This document shows, one piece after another, positions 45,280 through 53,542 of a stretch of DNA of 58,950 nt (its first letter is position 1; each line of letters opens with the position of its first letter). The DNA is from Marinovum sp. GTDB taxonomy: Bacteria > Pseudomonadota > Alphaproteobacteria > Rhodobacterales > Rhodobacteraceae. The position numbers and the translations under genes were made by a program. The notes under the pieces were generated by a model, which was not told where the DNA came from, ran no database searches, and saw nothing but the letters and a program-made list of their open reading frames with translations. The stretch is from assembly GCA_022447495.1 (NCBI GenBank), contig JAKVBH010000027.1:1-58950 (forward strand), written 5' to 3'.

Positions 45280-46305
45280 TTACGTCCATCCTTCGGGGAT
45301 CCGCGCCGAGGTTCGGATGATGAGCGGGGACTCAATCTCCACTGCGCGGGGGGCGGTTTGAATATGGTTGATTTTGGCCAACAGGATATCGACGGTCTCG
45401 CGGACCATAACATTTGCGCGCTGGCGCAAAGTGGTCAGGCCATAGGCCGCCCAAGCCGCAGGCGGCACATCGTCAAAGGCCACAACCGAGACGTCACCCG
45501 GCACATCAAGACCAAGCTCACCGCGCAGAACATCCATGACAGCAAAGGCCATATGGTCGTTGCCGACAAAGACGGCATCGGGCCGATCAGGCCGATCAAA
45601 CATCTCGCGAGCGGCGGCTTGGGCTTGGTCTGTATGAAAATTGCCAACGCCGCGGGAATGGAGCGGCATGCCTGCCGCGTTCAGCGCCGCCATCAGACCG
45701 GCTTCGCGTTTCTGTTGAGTCGAGGCCCCTTCCCATCCGGCGATATAGCCGATGCGTGTGTGGCCGCCCGCCAAAAGGAACTCACCAGCCTTGCGCCCTC
45801 CGGCGAAATTGTCCGACGCCACAGAGGAGACATTCAAAGCGCCATCGGTCCGGTTGAAAAGGACAATCGGTACGCCCGCCTCGGCGCAGCGATCCGACAA
45901 TTCCGATGACAGCGCCACCGACGCCGCGATGATCCCGTCAACTTGGTAATCGAGGATTTCTGAGATCACATCGTCGAGGCCCTCGGCCGTGGACGTAGGC
46001 TGCGCCAAGAAAACAAGGACGTGATAGCCCTGCTCTTGAAGCGCATTTGATAGCTTCTCAAGCGCCTGGGGATAAAAGAAATTTTCAAGGTAAGCGACAA
46101 CAAGCCCGATGATCCTGCTCTCACCTGAGACCATAGCGCGCGCGAGCACATTGGGCCGATAGCCCAACTCCGCCGCCGCTGCGCGAACCTTCTCAGCTGT
46201 GGCCGGAGACGCTGAGGCCCCCGGGGTAAAAACACGAGAAACCGCGGACTGGGAAACCCCGGCCCGCTTGGCCACGTCCAGCGATGTGACCTTCTCTGTG
46301 CGCAT
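45280..46305 (-). CDS. LacI-family transcriptional regulator
   Basis: 341-aa repressor with an N-terminal helix-turn-helix (TSLDVAKRAGVSQSAVSRVF) and a periplasmic-binding-like ligand domain, beginning RIIGLVVAYLENFFYPQALE. I chose ATG 46305 (MRTEKVTS), which overlaps the SDR stop (TGATG). It is the only regulator in the island, so it probably binds the paired 18-bp operators at 55941-56013 between the transporter and the plus-strand NTF2 gene, about 9.6 kb away. The inducer is likely the transported compound or an early metabolite. Confidence 0.9.
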   Translation of the reverse strand: MRTEKVTSLDVAKRAGVSQSAVSRVFTPGASASPATAEKVRAAAAELGYRPNVLARAMVSGESRIIGLVVAYLENFFYPQALEKLSNALQEQGYHVLVFLAQPTSTAEGLDDVISEILDYQVDGIIAASVALSSELSDRCAEAGVPIVLFNRTDGALNVSSVASDNFAGGRKAGEFLLAGGHTRIGYIAGWEGASTQQKREAGLMAALNAAGMPLHSRGVGNFHTDQAQAAAREMFDRPDRPDAVFVGNDHMAFAVMDVLRGELGLDVPGDVSVVAFDDVPPAAWAAYGLTTLRQRANVMVRETVDILLAKINHIQTAPRAVEIESPLIIRTSARIPEGWT

Positions 46306-47063
46306 CAATCCGCCGTCCAACCTCCGTCAATCATGAGCGATGTGCCTGTGACCATGGCGCTGGCGTCGCTGGCCAAATAGAGGACCGCGCCCATGATGTC
46401 TTCGACCTCGCCAATGCGGGGCAATTTGATCTTGGAAAGCACCCATTCCACCATCTCGGGGCGCGAAAAGGTCTGTTCGGTCAGGGGCGTTTTGATGAAG
46501 GTGGGGCAGATCGTGTTGATCCGCACCCCCGCCTTGCCCCATTCGATGGCCATGGATTTGACCATGCCCTCCACACCCCATTTCGACGCGCAATAAACCG
46601 CGCGTTCCAAGCCGCCCACATGGCCCATCTGGGAGGAAATATGGATGATCGAGCCCGGCTTGCCAGCATCGATAAGCGCTTTGCCCGCCGCCGCCGACAA
46701 GAAGTATGCGCCTCGCAAGTTGATAGCCATGACCGCATCGAAATCTTCGGGCGTGGTCTCCACGGCAGGAGAATGCTTGGCAAACCCTGCGGAGTTGACC
46801 ACCACATCAAAGGGTTCGACACAGGCGGCGCGCACGGCGTCCACATCGGTGAGGTCCAATGATAGACCTTTGGCTTGCCAACCTGCTTGGCAGATTGCCT
46901 CTGCCGCCCCTTCCACCACATCATTGCGTCGCGCAGCGATGGTCACCACGGCGCCCGCCTCGGCCAAAGCAACAGACGCCCCCAAGCCGATCCCAGTCGC
47001 GCCACCGGCAACCAGAGCGCGTTTGCCAGAAAGATCGAATGCGGGTGTTTTTGGCAATCTCAT
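46305..47063 (-). CDS. Short-chain dehydrogenase/reductase (SDR)
   Basis: 252-aa classical SDR. The NAD(P) motif is reached as GGATGIG near residue 20, catalytic Ser is in HISSQMG and Tyr-Lys in YCASKWG. The absence of a basic residue at the usual NADP position favours NAD. The start at ATG 47063 (MRLPKTPAF) overlaps the preceding NTF2 stop (ATGA). Together with the LacI neighbour and the sugar transporter it probably oxidises a secondary alcohol of a sugar- or polyol-like compound. Confidence 0.9.
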   Translation of the reverse strand: MRLPKTPAFDLSGKRALVAGGATGIGLGASVALAEAGAVVTIAARRNDVVEGAAEAICQAGWQAKGLSLDLTDVDAVRAACVEPFDVVVNSAGFAKHSPAVETTPEDFDAVMAINLRGAYFLSAAAGKALIDAGKPGSIIHISSQMGHVGGLERAVYCASKWGVEGMVKSMAIEWGKAGVRINTICPTFIKTPLTEQTFSRPEMVEWVLSKIKLPRIGEVEDIMGAVLYLASDASAMVTGTSLMIDGGWTAD

Positions 47064-48067
47064 CCCACGGCCCTCATACGTGCAAACAGATCGAAACCCA
47101 TTTGCCCAAAGAGTTTGATCATGTCCACAAAGACCCAATTCTCAGTAAACTGATCCCCGTCGCGCAGCCAAAAGTCGATGCCAGACACGTCGAGGCGCGC
47201 GTTTGAGGCTTCCGCCCCGAGGAATGTGCCAGTGTGTGTGGCCAAAACACCCGATGTACCTGATCCTGCCACGATGCGATCTTCGGCAAAGAGCGAGGCG
47301 AGGTCTTGGGCTTTGCGATCGCGGAAAGCCGTCAGCCATGGACCTTGGTGAAAATCTTCGAACTCTTTGAAGCTCAGACAGGCGCCGATCCCACCGGGGC
47401 CGTACCATTTGAGATTGGGATGGAAAAACCGGGCCATGCCCATGGAACTCAGCGCGCTTTCATCAAAGCTGTTGAGCCCGCCGTAGATTAGATCCCGCCC
47501 GAGCTTGAGCGAGCGGACAGTCTCTTCCGGCACTGTGTCTGGAAAATCGACCGCATCATAGCCCGTCGCCGCGCACCACACGCCTGGCACGGCTCGCGGC
47601 GTCAAAACTGGACGACCGATCTGTTCGAACCAGTCGACAAAATCAAGGATCAGCTGGACCTCAACAATTTTACCACCCTCGATACAGAGGAACTCGCCCC
47701 AGCGCAGGCGCAGATGGTTGTCTGTGGCTGGAATGGTCCAAACCTCGGTCGTGGCTACACCTTCGAGATAGCCTGTCGCGCCGACCCAAAGCCTGCCATC
47801 GGGGCCGCCATCCGCTTTGCCATCGGACAGCCCCGCCGTCAGGATGAAATAGCTGCGGGTCAACGCTGGGATCGCCGCTTTGAGAGGGGCCGCCCAACGC
47901 TCAACAATCTCATATGCGGTGCCCGCCTCTTTGATGGGCCAAGGCCCGTCCCAGCGCACTGACGGCGCGACAACCTCCGACAACGCTCCTGCATCCGCAG
48001 CATCGCAGGCCTGCCAATACCGACGGGCCAAATCTTTCGCATTCGAAATTTCTTTGTCTAAGCCCAT
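47060..48067 (-). CDS. NTF2/SnoaL-like protein (two-domain), 2
   Basis: 335-aa protein with two NTF2-like segments. The N-terminal one starts at ARRYWQACDAADAGALSEVV, with a VRWDGPWP core. The C-terminal one contains KWYGPGGIG (about residues 220-228), then FHQGPWLTAFRDR, and ends in ENWVFVDMIKLFGQMGFDLF. The C-terminal half matches the plus-strand protein at 56023-57027, which has WYGPAGIG and ENWVFIDLVHF at equivalent places. It is therefore a paralogue. ATG 48067 lies directly beside an intergenic repeat. The catalytic activity is unknown; an isomerase, cyclase or dehydratase is possible. Confidence 0.78.
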   Translation of the reverse strand: MGLDKEISNAKDLARRYWQACDAADAGALSEVVAPSVRWDGPWPIKEAGTAYEIVERWAAPLKAAIPALTRSYFILTAGLSDGKADGGPDGRLWVGATGYLEGVATTEVWTIPATDNHLRLRWGEFLCIEGGKIVEVQLILDFVDWFEQIGRPVLTPRAVPGVWCAATGYDAVDFPDTVPEETVRSLKLGRDLIYGGLNSFDESALSSMGMARFFHPNLKWYGPGGIGACLSFKEFEDFHQGPWLTAFRDRKAQDLASLFAEDRIVAGSGTSGVLATHTGTFLGAEASNARLDVSGIDFWLRDGDQFTENWVFVDMIKLFGQMGFDLFARMRAVG

Positions 48068-48068
48068 G

Positions 48069-48116
48069 TTTCTTCTGGCCCAAAATATCCCGGGGGTCTG
48101 GGGGCTTGTCCCCCAG
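48069..48116 (+). repeat. Intergenic repeat, copy B (TTTCTTCTGGC element)
   Basis: TTTCTTCTGGCCCAAAATAT, then CCCGGGGG and a CTGGGGGC-TTGT-CCCCCAG hairpin. It lies on the plus strand in an operon transcribed on the minus strand, between the HpsN-like stop and the NTF2 start. It is oriented opposite to transcription and lies within 2 bp of the start codon. Confidence 0.8.
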
Positions 48117-48130
48117 TCCGCCAATAAAAT

Positions 48131-49459
48131 CTACTCCGCCGCATCCCGATAGGGCGCAGCCGAGCCATAGGGCACGTTCAGCCCGCCATACCGGCGCACG
48201 CGGATGTTGCATTGCTCGGCATGGCCAACAAAACCCTCAAGCATGCAAAGCCGCGAGCCGTATTCGCCCACAAGCGTCGCCGCCTCGTCAGTCAGGACCT
48301 TTTGATAGCTATGCGTCTTGAGAAACTTGCCAACCCACAGACCACCTGTATAGCGCCCAGCCTTTTTCGTGGGCAACGTGTGGTTCGTGCCGATAACCTT
48401 GTCACCATTGGCCACATTGGTACGCGGGCCCAAGAAGAGCGCGCCATAGCTGTGCATATTCTCAAGATACCAATCATCGCAGTCGGTCATGATCTGGACA
48501 TGCTCGTAGGCCATGTCGTTGGCCACTTGCAGCATCTCATCATGGGTGTCGCAGACAATCATATCACCGTAATCCTCCCAAGAAACCCGCGCAGTCTCGG
48601 CGGTGGGAATGATCTCCAAGAGACGATCAATCTCCCGCAGGGTTTCAACGGCGAGCTTGCGCGAATTGGTGATCATGGCCGCAGGGCTGTTGTAGCCGTG
48701 TTCGGCTTGGCCCAGCAAATCCGTGGCGCAAATTTCGGCGTCCACAGTCTCATCCGCAATCACCATGGTCTCGGTCGGACCCGCAAAAAGGTCGATACCC
48801 ACGCGACCAAATAGCTGACGCTTGGCTTCGGCCACGAAGGCGTTGCCAGGACCCACAAGCATGTGGACGGGATCAATGGTCTCGGTTCCGATGGCCATGG
48901 CGCCCACGGCTTGGATGCCGCCAAGGACGTAGATCTCATGGGCACCGCCCATTTTCATTGCAGCGACAATCGCCGGATGCGGTTCACCGTTTTGGGGCGG
49001 CGCCGATGCGATGATGCGCGGCACGCCGGCGACCGACGCGGTCAGCACCGACATATGCGCCGAGGCCACCATCGGGAACTTGCCGCCCGGGACGTAGCAT
49101 CCCACGGATTGCACGGGGATGTTTTTGTGGCCGAGGACAACGCCAGGCAGAGTTTCCACCTCAACATCCGTCATGGAGGCACGCTGCGCTTGGGCAAAGT
49201 TGCGGATCTGATCCTGAGCAAAGCGGATATCATCCATGTCTCGGGTCGAGACCTTCTGCATGGCCGCTTCGATCTCGCTCTCCGTCAGACGAAAGGTGTC
49301 GGGGCTGTAGCCGTCAAACTTCTGCGATAGATCACGCACAGCGGCATCTCCGCGGGTTTCTATATCTTTGAGTGTGGCTTCCACCGTCGCACGGACTTTC
49401 GCGTCATCCTCGGCGCGCTCTTCCTGAGGTTTTGAAGTCTTTAGATATTCAATGGTCAT
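48131..49459 (-). CDS. Histidinol-dehydrogenase homologue, HpsN-like
   Basis: 442-aa NAD-dependent, zinc-binding dehydrogenase of the HisD family. Zinc ligands are Q251 and H254 in [11 protein letters not shown], and the TNHTLPT and EGFVGHAEQ motifs follow. The sequence strongly resembles the HpsN subgroup (sulfopropanediol 3-dehydrogenase), which oxidises a primary alcohol to the acid in two NAD steps. No hpsO/hpsP partners or TRAP genes are nearby, so the substrate may be another polyol. I start at ATG 49459 ([11 protein letters not shown]); the longer frame is less likely. It belongs to the LacI locus. Confidence 0.88.
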   Translation of the reverse strand: MTIEYLKTSKPQEERAEDDAKVRATVEATLKDIETRGDAAVRDLSQKFDGYSPDTFRLTESEIEAAMQKVSTRDMDDIRFAQDQIRNFAQAQRASMTDVEVETLPGVVLGHKNIPVQSVGCYVPGGKFPMVASAHMSVLTASVAGVPRIIASAPPQNGEPHPAIVAAMKMGGAHEIYVLGGIQAVGAMAIGTETIDPVHMLVGPGNAFVAEAKRQLFGRVGIDLFAGPTETMVIADETVDAEICATDLLGQAEHGYNSPAAMITNSRKLAVETLREIDRLLEIIPTAETARVSWEDYGDMIVCDTHDEMLQVANDMAYEHVQIMTDCDDWYLENMHSYGALFLGPRTNVANGDKVIGTNHTLPTKKAGRYTGGLWVGKFLKTHSYQKVLTDEAATLVGEYGSRLCMLEGFVGHAEQCNIRVRRYGGLNVPYGSAAPYRDAAE

Positions 49460-49553
49460 CCTATCCTCCGCGCCCCGGACACACATCCGCGGCCTCTTGA
49501 ATTGAAGTCCCAGAGCAGGTCCGGGACGTGTATGTCACTGCGCCACAGCCCCA

Positions 49554-50078
49554 CTAGGGACGCGGCGGTACTTTCTCTCCACGGTCGTAGGTTTCCCAAC
49601 CTTCGCCGCTGAAGACGTCCACGCCCAGCTGGGCCATCACATGGGGGAAATCGACGGTCACATAATTGTCGACGATCTTGCCATCCACGACTTTCCAGAA
49701 ATCCATGTAGCGAATTTCGATGCGCTTACCGGTGGGGGCGACGCCCATGAATTCGCCGGAATGGGTGGCTTCTTGGCGCCCAAAGGCCGCCGCCCATTCG
49801 CCCATGTAGAGCCGCGCCTCATCGATGCAGACCTTGTCGGAGAAGGCCGCTTGGAAGGGGCGCTGCCAATTGTCTTGGAACTCCTTGAGGCCGTTTTTGG
49901 TGCCACAACCCGTGTTGCCTATCCAGCGGAAACCTTCGGAGAAGAACTGGCCGATGTCGTCGATGCGATGGTCGTTAAGACCATCGACCATGCCTTCGAT
50001 CACGGCGCGGGTCGCATCGGTTTTGGACATATCAGTGTCTTTAGACAGCATGGCCTGTTCGGGGCGGGATCCCTTCAT
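49554..50078 (-). CDS. NTF2/SnoaL-like protein (single-domain)
   Basis: 174-aa single-domain NTF2-like protein. The segment RWIGNTGCG (about residues 51-59) followed by EFQDNWQRPFQAAFSD corresponds to the WYGPxGIG...GPFxxAFSD block of the double-domain proteins. DNYVTVDFPHVMAQLGVDVF matches the end of their domains (QSIYIDIPHVMMQAG and similar). I chose ATG 50078 because GGAGGT lies 5 nt upstream. Probably a duplicated member of the same local family. The 94 bp toward the HpsN-like gene hold only small inverted repeats (e.g. GTCCC...GGGAC). Confidence 0.8.
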   Translation of the reverse strand: MKGSRPEQAMLSKDTDMSKTDATRAVIEGMVDGLNDHRIDDIGQFFSEGFRWIGNTGCGTKNGLKEFQDNWQRPFQAAFSDKVCIDEARLYMGEWAAAFGRQEATHSGEFMGVAPTGKRIEIRYMDFWKVVDGKIVDNYVTVDFPHVMAQLGVDVFSGEGWETYDRGEKVPPRP

Positions 50079-50124
50079 GGTTGACCTCCGGATGTGAGTA
50101 CTTTTTGCAGAATGATGAGCAGAG

Positions 50125-50535
50125 TCATTGGACGTCTCCCATTGCACGTAAGACGTCGCGGTGAATTACGGGGGGCGAACCCAACCACTGCCTTGATCTC
50201 GTTTCGACGCTGATTTGAGGCTGCGCTTCGGTTGACCAGGAAGCGTAAACAAATGTGTCAGATCGGCCTCGCGTCACACCGCAAAAGCCAGATTCATCAT
50301 CGAAATCACATACGATCAGGGGTTCGAACCAAAGGCATCCGAACATTCCGCAATCGCCGGCATCTGTATAGCCTTGATCTTGAAGATCAGAGACCTGGGA
50401 CAATCGTGCGCGAATGGCCTGTGGCTCGTGGGTCTTGTTCCAGCTGAACACACGCTCTGGCACGGCGTGGTTTTCAAACAAAGCCAACAAAACTGTCGCC
50501 GTCAGGACGAAGGCTAATGCGCCGGTAGTCGTCAT
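50125..50535 (-). CDS. Hypothetical membrane-anchored protein
   Basis: 136-aa frame whose ATG overlaps the stop of the GMC-like gene (ATGA). A single N-terminal hydrophobic segment (GALAFVLTATVLLALF) suggests a membrane anchor or signal; the rest has several Cys (AGDCGMFGCLWF, CDFDDESGFCG) that could form disulfides in the periplasm. I recognise no family. It has no relation to the missing GMC C-terminal domain. Confidence 0.5.
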   Translation of the reverse strand: MTTTGALAFVLTATVLLALFENHAVPERVFSWNKTHEPQAIRARLSQVSDLQDQGYTDAGDCGMFGCLWFEPLIVCDFDDESGFCGVTRGRSDTFVYASWSTEAQPQISVETRSRQWLGSPPVIHRDVLRAMGDVQ

Positions 50536-51488
50536 GCTGCGTCCTCCGTGAGGAACTCCGCGCCGCGCCAGTCGAGGTGGAACGGGATAAAAAGGCTCTG
50601 CACATCACGTTCGGCGCATTCACCGCGTGCATTGAAGAAGGATGCCCCTTCAACCGTGGGCGAGGCCAAGCGCCCCTGCCCCATACCAACGTACCGGAAC
50701 GGTCCCACGGCCCAGTTGAGCCATTGGCGCAGTACGAGACCATAGCCCGACGCAGTCGCTTCGAAATGAAGCCCCACCCCCGGGTGGTCATTCAGATTGG
50801 CGCCGACCTCCGGTGCGCCGATACGCGTCTGGACGCCATGGCTTTTGATATCGTTTGCTGGACCAACACCCGAGCGCATCAAGATTGCCGGGGACGCCAG
50901 CGAGCCTGCGTCGAGAACAATGCCTTTTGCCGCGCGCAATTCGGTACCGTCGGTCAGGACGACGCCTGCGGCGGCGTTGCGGCGACCGGTATCCATGTTG
51001 TGTGCACCGGCCCCGGCGCTTTCGCCTTCCGGCGTTGGGATCGCTTGGCTCTTGGCGCCCGACATCGGCGCCAGGCCTTTGGTCAAGGGTTGTGCGCCGC
51101 GCATACGGGTGGGTTTGAGTTTGACCTCGACCGCTTCGAAGGCGGGTTCAACATTGTTGAAGGACCACCCTGGGATGTTCCAGCTGTCAAAATCAGAGCG
51201 CCGTCCCCGGAACCACACCATAGATTTGATCGAGCCCGATGCACCCAGCATACGTCCCCGCGGAACCGCGATTTGCCGTCCACCGGCTTGCGCTTGTGGC
51301 ATGGCTTTCCGCGACCAGTTGCGTTCGCTTCCCATAAGCCAGACAAGACCAAAAGGCATGGACACAAGCGGGTAGCGCTCAGACGGGCACGCTTCGATTA
51401 CCATCACGGATCCTGCCTCGCAGCGGGCAAGTTCGGCGGCCAACACGCACCCCGCGCTGCCTCCTCCTATGACGAAAAAGTCGGTCAT
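50532..51488 (-). pseudogene. Shrunken GMC (choline-dehydrogenase-like) oxidoreductase, probably non-functional
   Basis: 318-aa frame, against about 530 aa for normal GMC enzymes. The FAD motif (FFVIGGGSAGCVLAAELAR) is intact and GMC features such as PRGRMLGASGS and SGVGPANDIKSHGV, then NLNDHPGV, follow in order. Compared with the family, about 50 residues are missing between PLTKGL and AAGVVL. The C-terminal half with the catalytic His/Asn pair is absent: the frame ends near FIPFHLDW. The frame is otherwise uninterrupted, so it may also encode a reduced FAD-binding protein. It sits between the permeases and the hypothetical gene. Confidence 0.7.
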
Positions 51489-51561
51489 TAGAACTTGGGC
51501 TCCGCCCTTTCGGGCCTCAATGGGTCCACCGGACCTTTTGGCATCCATGATGCACCGGCCC

Positions 51562-52443
51562 TCACCCTTTGACGGCCCCCGCCGTCAAACCGCTCACGAT
51601 CTGGCGTTGGAAGAACATCACCAGAATGAAAAGTGGCACAGTGGCCGAGACCACGGCGGCGACAGCAAACATCACGTTTCCTTCGGTTTGGGTCGTGCCC
51701 AGGAACGCCGCGATCTCGGGAATCATCGTGCGGTTGCTCTCGGAGAGTACCAAAGCCGTGACCGCAAAGTCGTTGTAGGCCAGCAGGAAGCTAAAGAGCC
51801 CCGTGGTGATAACGCCAGGCCACATAACCGGAATGATCACATGCCAGAAGGCTTGGAATTGGGTGCAGCCATCTACCTTGGCGCTTTCGTCGAGGTCTTT
51901 GGGGATCTTCATAAAGAATGAATGCAGCATCCACAGCGTGAACGGCTGGTTGATCGCTACCAGCGCAATGATCGCCGTGGGTAGGTAACCCCAGATGTTC
52001 CAGTCAAAGAATACAGGAAGGTAACCCGACACCAGCGTGATCGGCGGCATAGCGCGGAAGATCAGCGCGATGATCAGGAGCCAAAAGACGTAATTATGCC
52101 CGGAGCGAGAGAGAGCGTAGGCGCCCAAGGTTCCGATGGTGAGTGAGGTGCAGACCACGAAGAAACACACGATGAACGTGTTGATCGTAGCGCGCCAGAA
52201 CTCTTCTTGGATCCAAGCCCCGTAGTACCCTGCTCCCGTGAACGGACGGCCATAGGTCTGCTCGGTACGGTCCCCGGTAAGTGCGTTCGTCCAGTCGTTG
52301 ATCGAAAAAAAGTCGAGCTCGACTTTGAATGACCCCCAGAGCGTCCACAAGAACGGGAAGGCGGCTGCGATCAACCAGACGATTAGGAAGGCAACCAAAG
52401 CGAGTTGCAGCGTCAGCGGTTTGCGTTGGGCTTTGCTGGCCAT
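51562..52443 (-). CDS. CUT1 sugar ABC permease, MalG type
   Basis: 293-aa inner-membrane permease with six transmembrane helices. The EAA loop is DESAKVDGCTQFQAFWHVIIPVMWPG. It has the periplasmic insertion between helices 1 and 2 typical of MalG-like proteins. The start at ATG 52443 (MASKAQRK) is preferred; the upstream frame overlaps the partner permease. It forms the transmembrane heterodimer with the MalF-type permease, the gene of which ends 4 bp upstream. Confidence 0.92.
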   Translation of the reverse strand: MASKAQRKPLTLQLALVAFLIVWLIAAAFPFLWTLWGSFKVELDFFSINDWTNALTGDRTEQTYGRPFTGAGYYGAWIQEEFWRATINTFIVCFFVVCTSLTIGTLGAYALSRSGHNYVFWLLIIALIFRAMPPITLVSGYLPVFFDWNIWGYLPTAIIALVAINQPFTLWMLHSFFMKIPKDLDESAKVDGCTQFQAFWHVIIPVMWPGVITTGLFSFLLAYNDFAVTALVLSESNRTMIPEIAAFLGTTQTEGNVMFAVAAVVSATVPLFILVMFFQRQIVSGLTAGAVKG

Positions 52444-52447
52444 GGGA

Positions 52448-53473
52448 TTACGCCTTTCCTCTAAAGTCACGCCAGGTGCGCACGAGAACGGGGCTCAGAA
52501 GCAATGCCACGCAGAGGATCGTGAGCACGGAAGTGGTGGCTGCAGCCGAGAGTTGTTGTGTCTCACCGGTGAGGTCGTTGAAGATTTTCCAACTTAGAGA
52601 GCGCGCATGGGCCTCGGCGTTGAAGCCTACGATGGGTTCAAAGACGCGGAAGTTGTCCATGAGTTGGATAAGCGCAACGAAAGTGATGAGCGGCATCAGG
52701 TGGGGTACGATCACGTAGCGGATTTGCTGGGCCCGTGTGGCGCCGTCGATCTGCGCGCTTTCCAGAGTGTCTTGCGGCACTGTTTGAAGCCCGGCGTAGA
52801 AGACGACGAAGGCAAACGGGGCCGAAGACCAGATGCCGTAGACGATAAGGGAGATCCACATCAGCGGCGTTGAGGCCTTGAGGGAAAGTCCTGGGTCATT
52901 GGCCAGGTATGAGATCAGGTTGCCGAGAACGCCTCGCGCATCAATCATCCAAAAGAGGATCAGTGAACCCACCAGTGGGGTCACGATCATCGGAAGGAGC
53001 GAGAAGAAAATCAGAAAGCCCCGGATCTGCCGCGTGACCGAATTCACGGCCACGGCGATAAAGAAACCCAGTGCAATAAGGAGCGGCGTTACCGTGAAAG
53101 TATAGGTGAGCGTGAAGGCCATCGCGCGGTAGAATGGGAGGTCATACAGCTCGGATCCAAATGCACCCCAGCTTTCCGTTGTGCGCCAAATCTCAGCGAC
53201 TTCTGCAGATGCCAGGTTAGAACGGTCAAAGTAGAGTTCTAGACCTGAGAACCGTCCCAATGGGGAGGCATCGCGCAATCTATCGGTGGCCTCTTGGTCG
53301 ATGGCGGTTTCGGTCGTGCATCCAAAGGGACCGCAGTTTTCCACCTCAACCAACACGGCTTCGTGAGGGAGGAAGACCGATTGCATCACCACAGAGACGA
53401 TGGGCGCAAAGATAAAGACCAACATTGCTGCCGCGGTGGGCAGGAAGAACCAAAAGAACGTCTTGTGTTTCAT
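52448..53473 (-). CDS. CUT1 sugar ABC permease, MalF type
   Basis: 341-aa permease starting MKHKTFFWFFLPTAAAMLVFIF. An extended periplasmic region after helix 1 (about residues 30-115, with a possible disulfide, NCGPFGCTTE) is followed by the permease core, with the EAA-loop block ESAQIDGATRAQQIRYVIVPHLMP. It lies in the transporter operon after the binding-protein gene, separated by a REP-like hairpin. Confidence 0.92.
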   Translation of the reverse strand: MKHKTFFWFFLPTAAAMLVFIFAPIVSVVMQSVFLPHEAVLVEVENCGPFGCTTETAIDQEATDRLRDASPLGRFSGLELYFDRSNLASAEVAEIWRTTESWGAFGSELYDLPFYRAMAFTLTYTFTVTPLLIALGFFIAVAVNSVTRQIRGFLIFFSLLPMIVTPLVGSLILFWMIDARGVLGNLISYLANDPGLSLKASTPLMWISLIVYGIWSSAPFAFVVFYAGLQTVPQDTLESAQIDGATRAQQIRYVIVPHLMPLITFVALIQLMDNFRVFEPIVGFNAEAHARSLSWKIFNDLTGETQQLSAAATTSVLTILCVALLLSPVLVRTWRDFRGKA

Positions 53474-53509
53474 GGTTTTGCGCCAGGTGTTTGGTTGAGA
53501 TCAGGAGAA

Positions 53510-53535
53510 GTAGGGCGGGAATTAACCCGCCCTAC
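53510..53535. repeat. REP-like palindrome, copy 2, between binding-protein and permease genes
   Basis: Perfect 10-bp inverted repeat GTAGGGCGGG / CCCGCCCTAC around the loop AATTAA. It shares CCCGCCCTAC with the element at 5075-5097. It lies directly after the binding-protein stop, as the malE-malF intercistronic REP does in E. coli, where it stabilises the upstream mRNA. Confidence 0.8.
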
Positions 53536-53542
53536 GAATGAC

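Noticed and set aside
48131-49459. Biosynthetic histidinol dehydrogenase (hisD of the histidine pathway)
   Set aside because: The sequence follows the HpsN subgroup and no other his genes are nearby; the context is catabolic.
50310-50335. GGGGTTCGAACC, resembling a tRNA T-loop
   Set aside because: No acceptor, D or anticodon arms can be folded around it; it lies inside a protein-coding frame.
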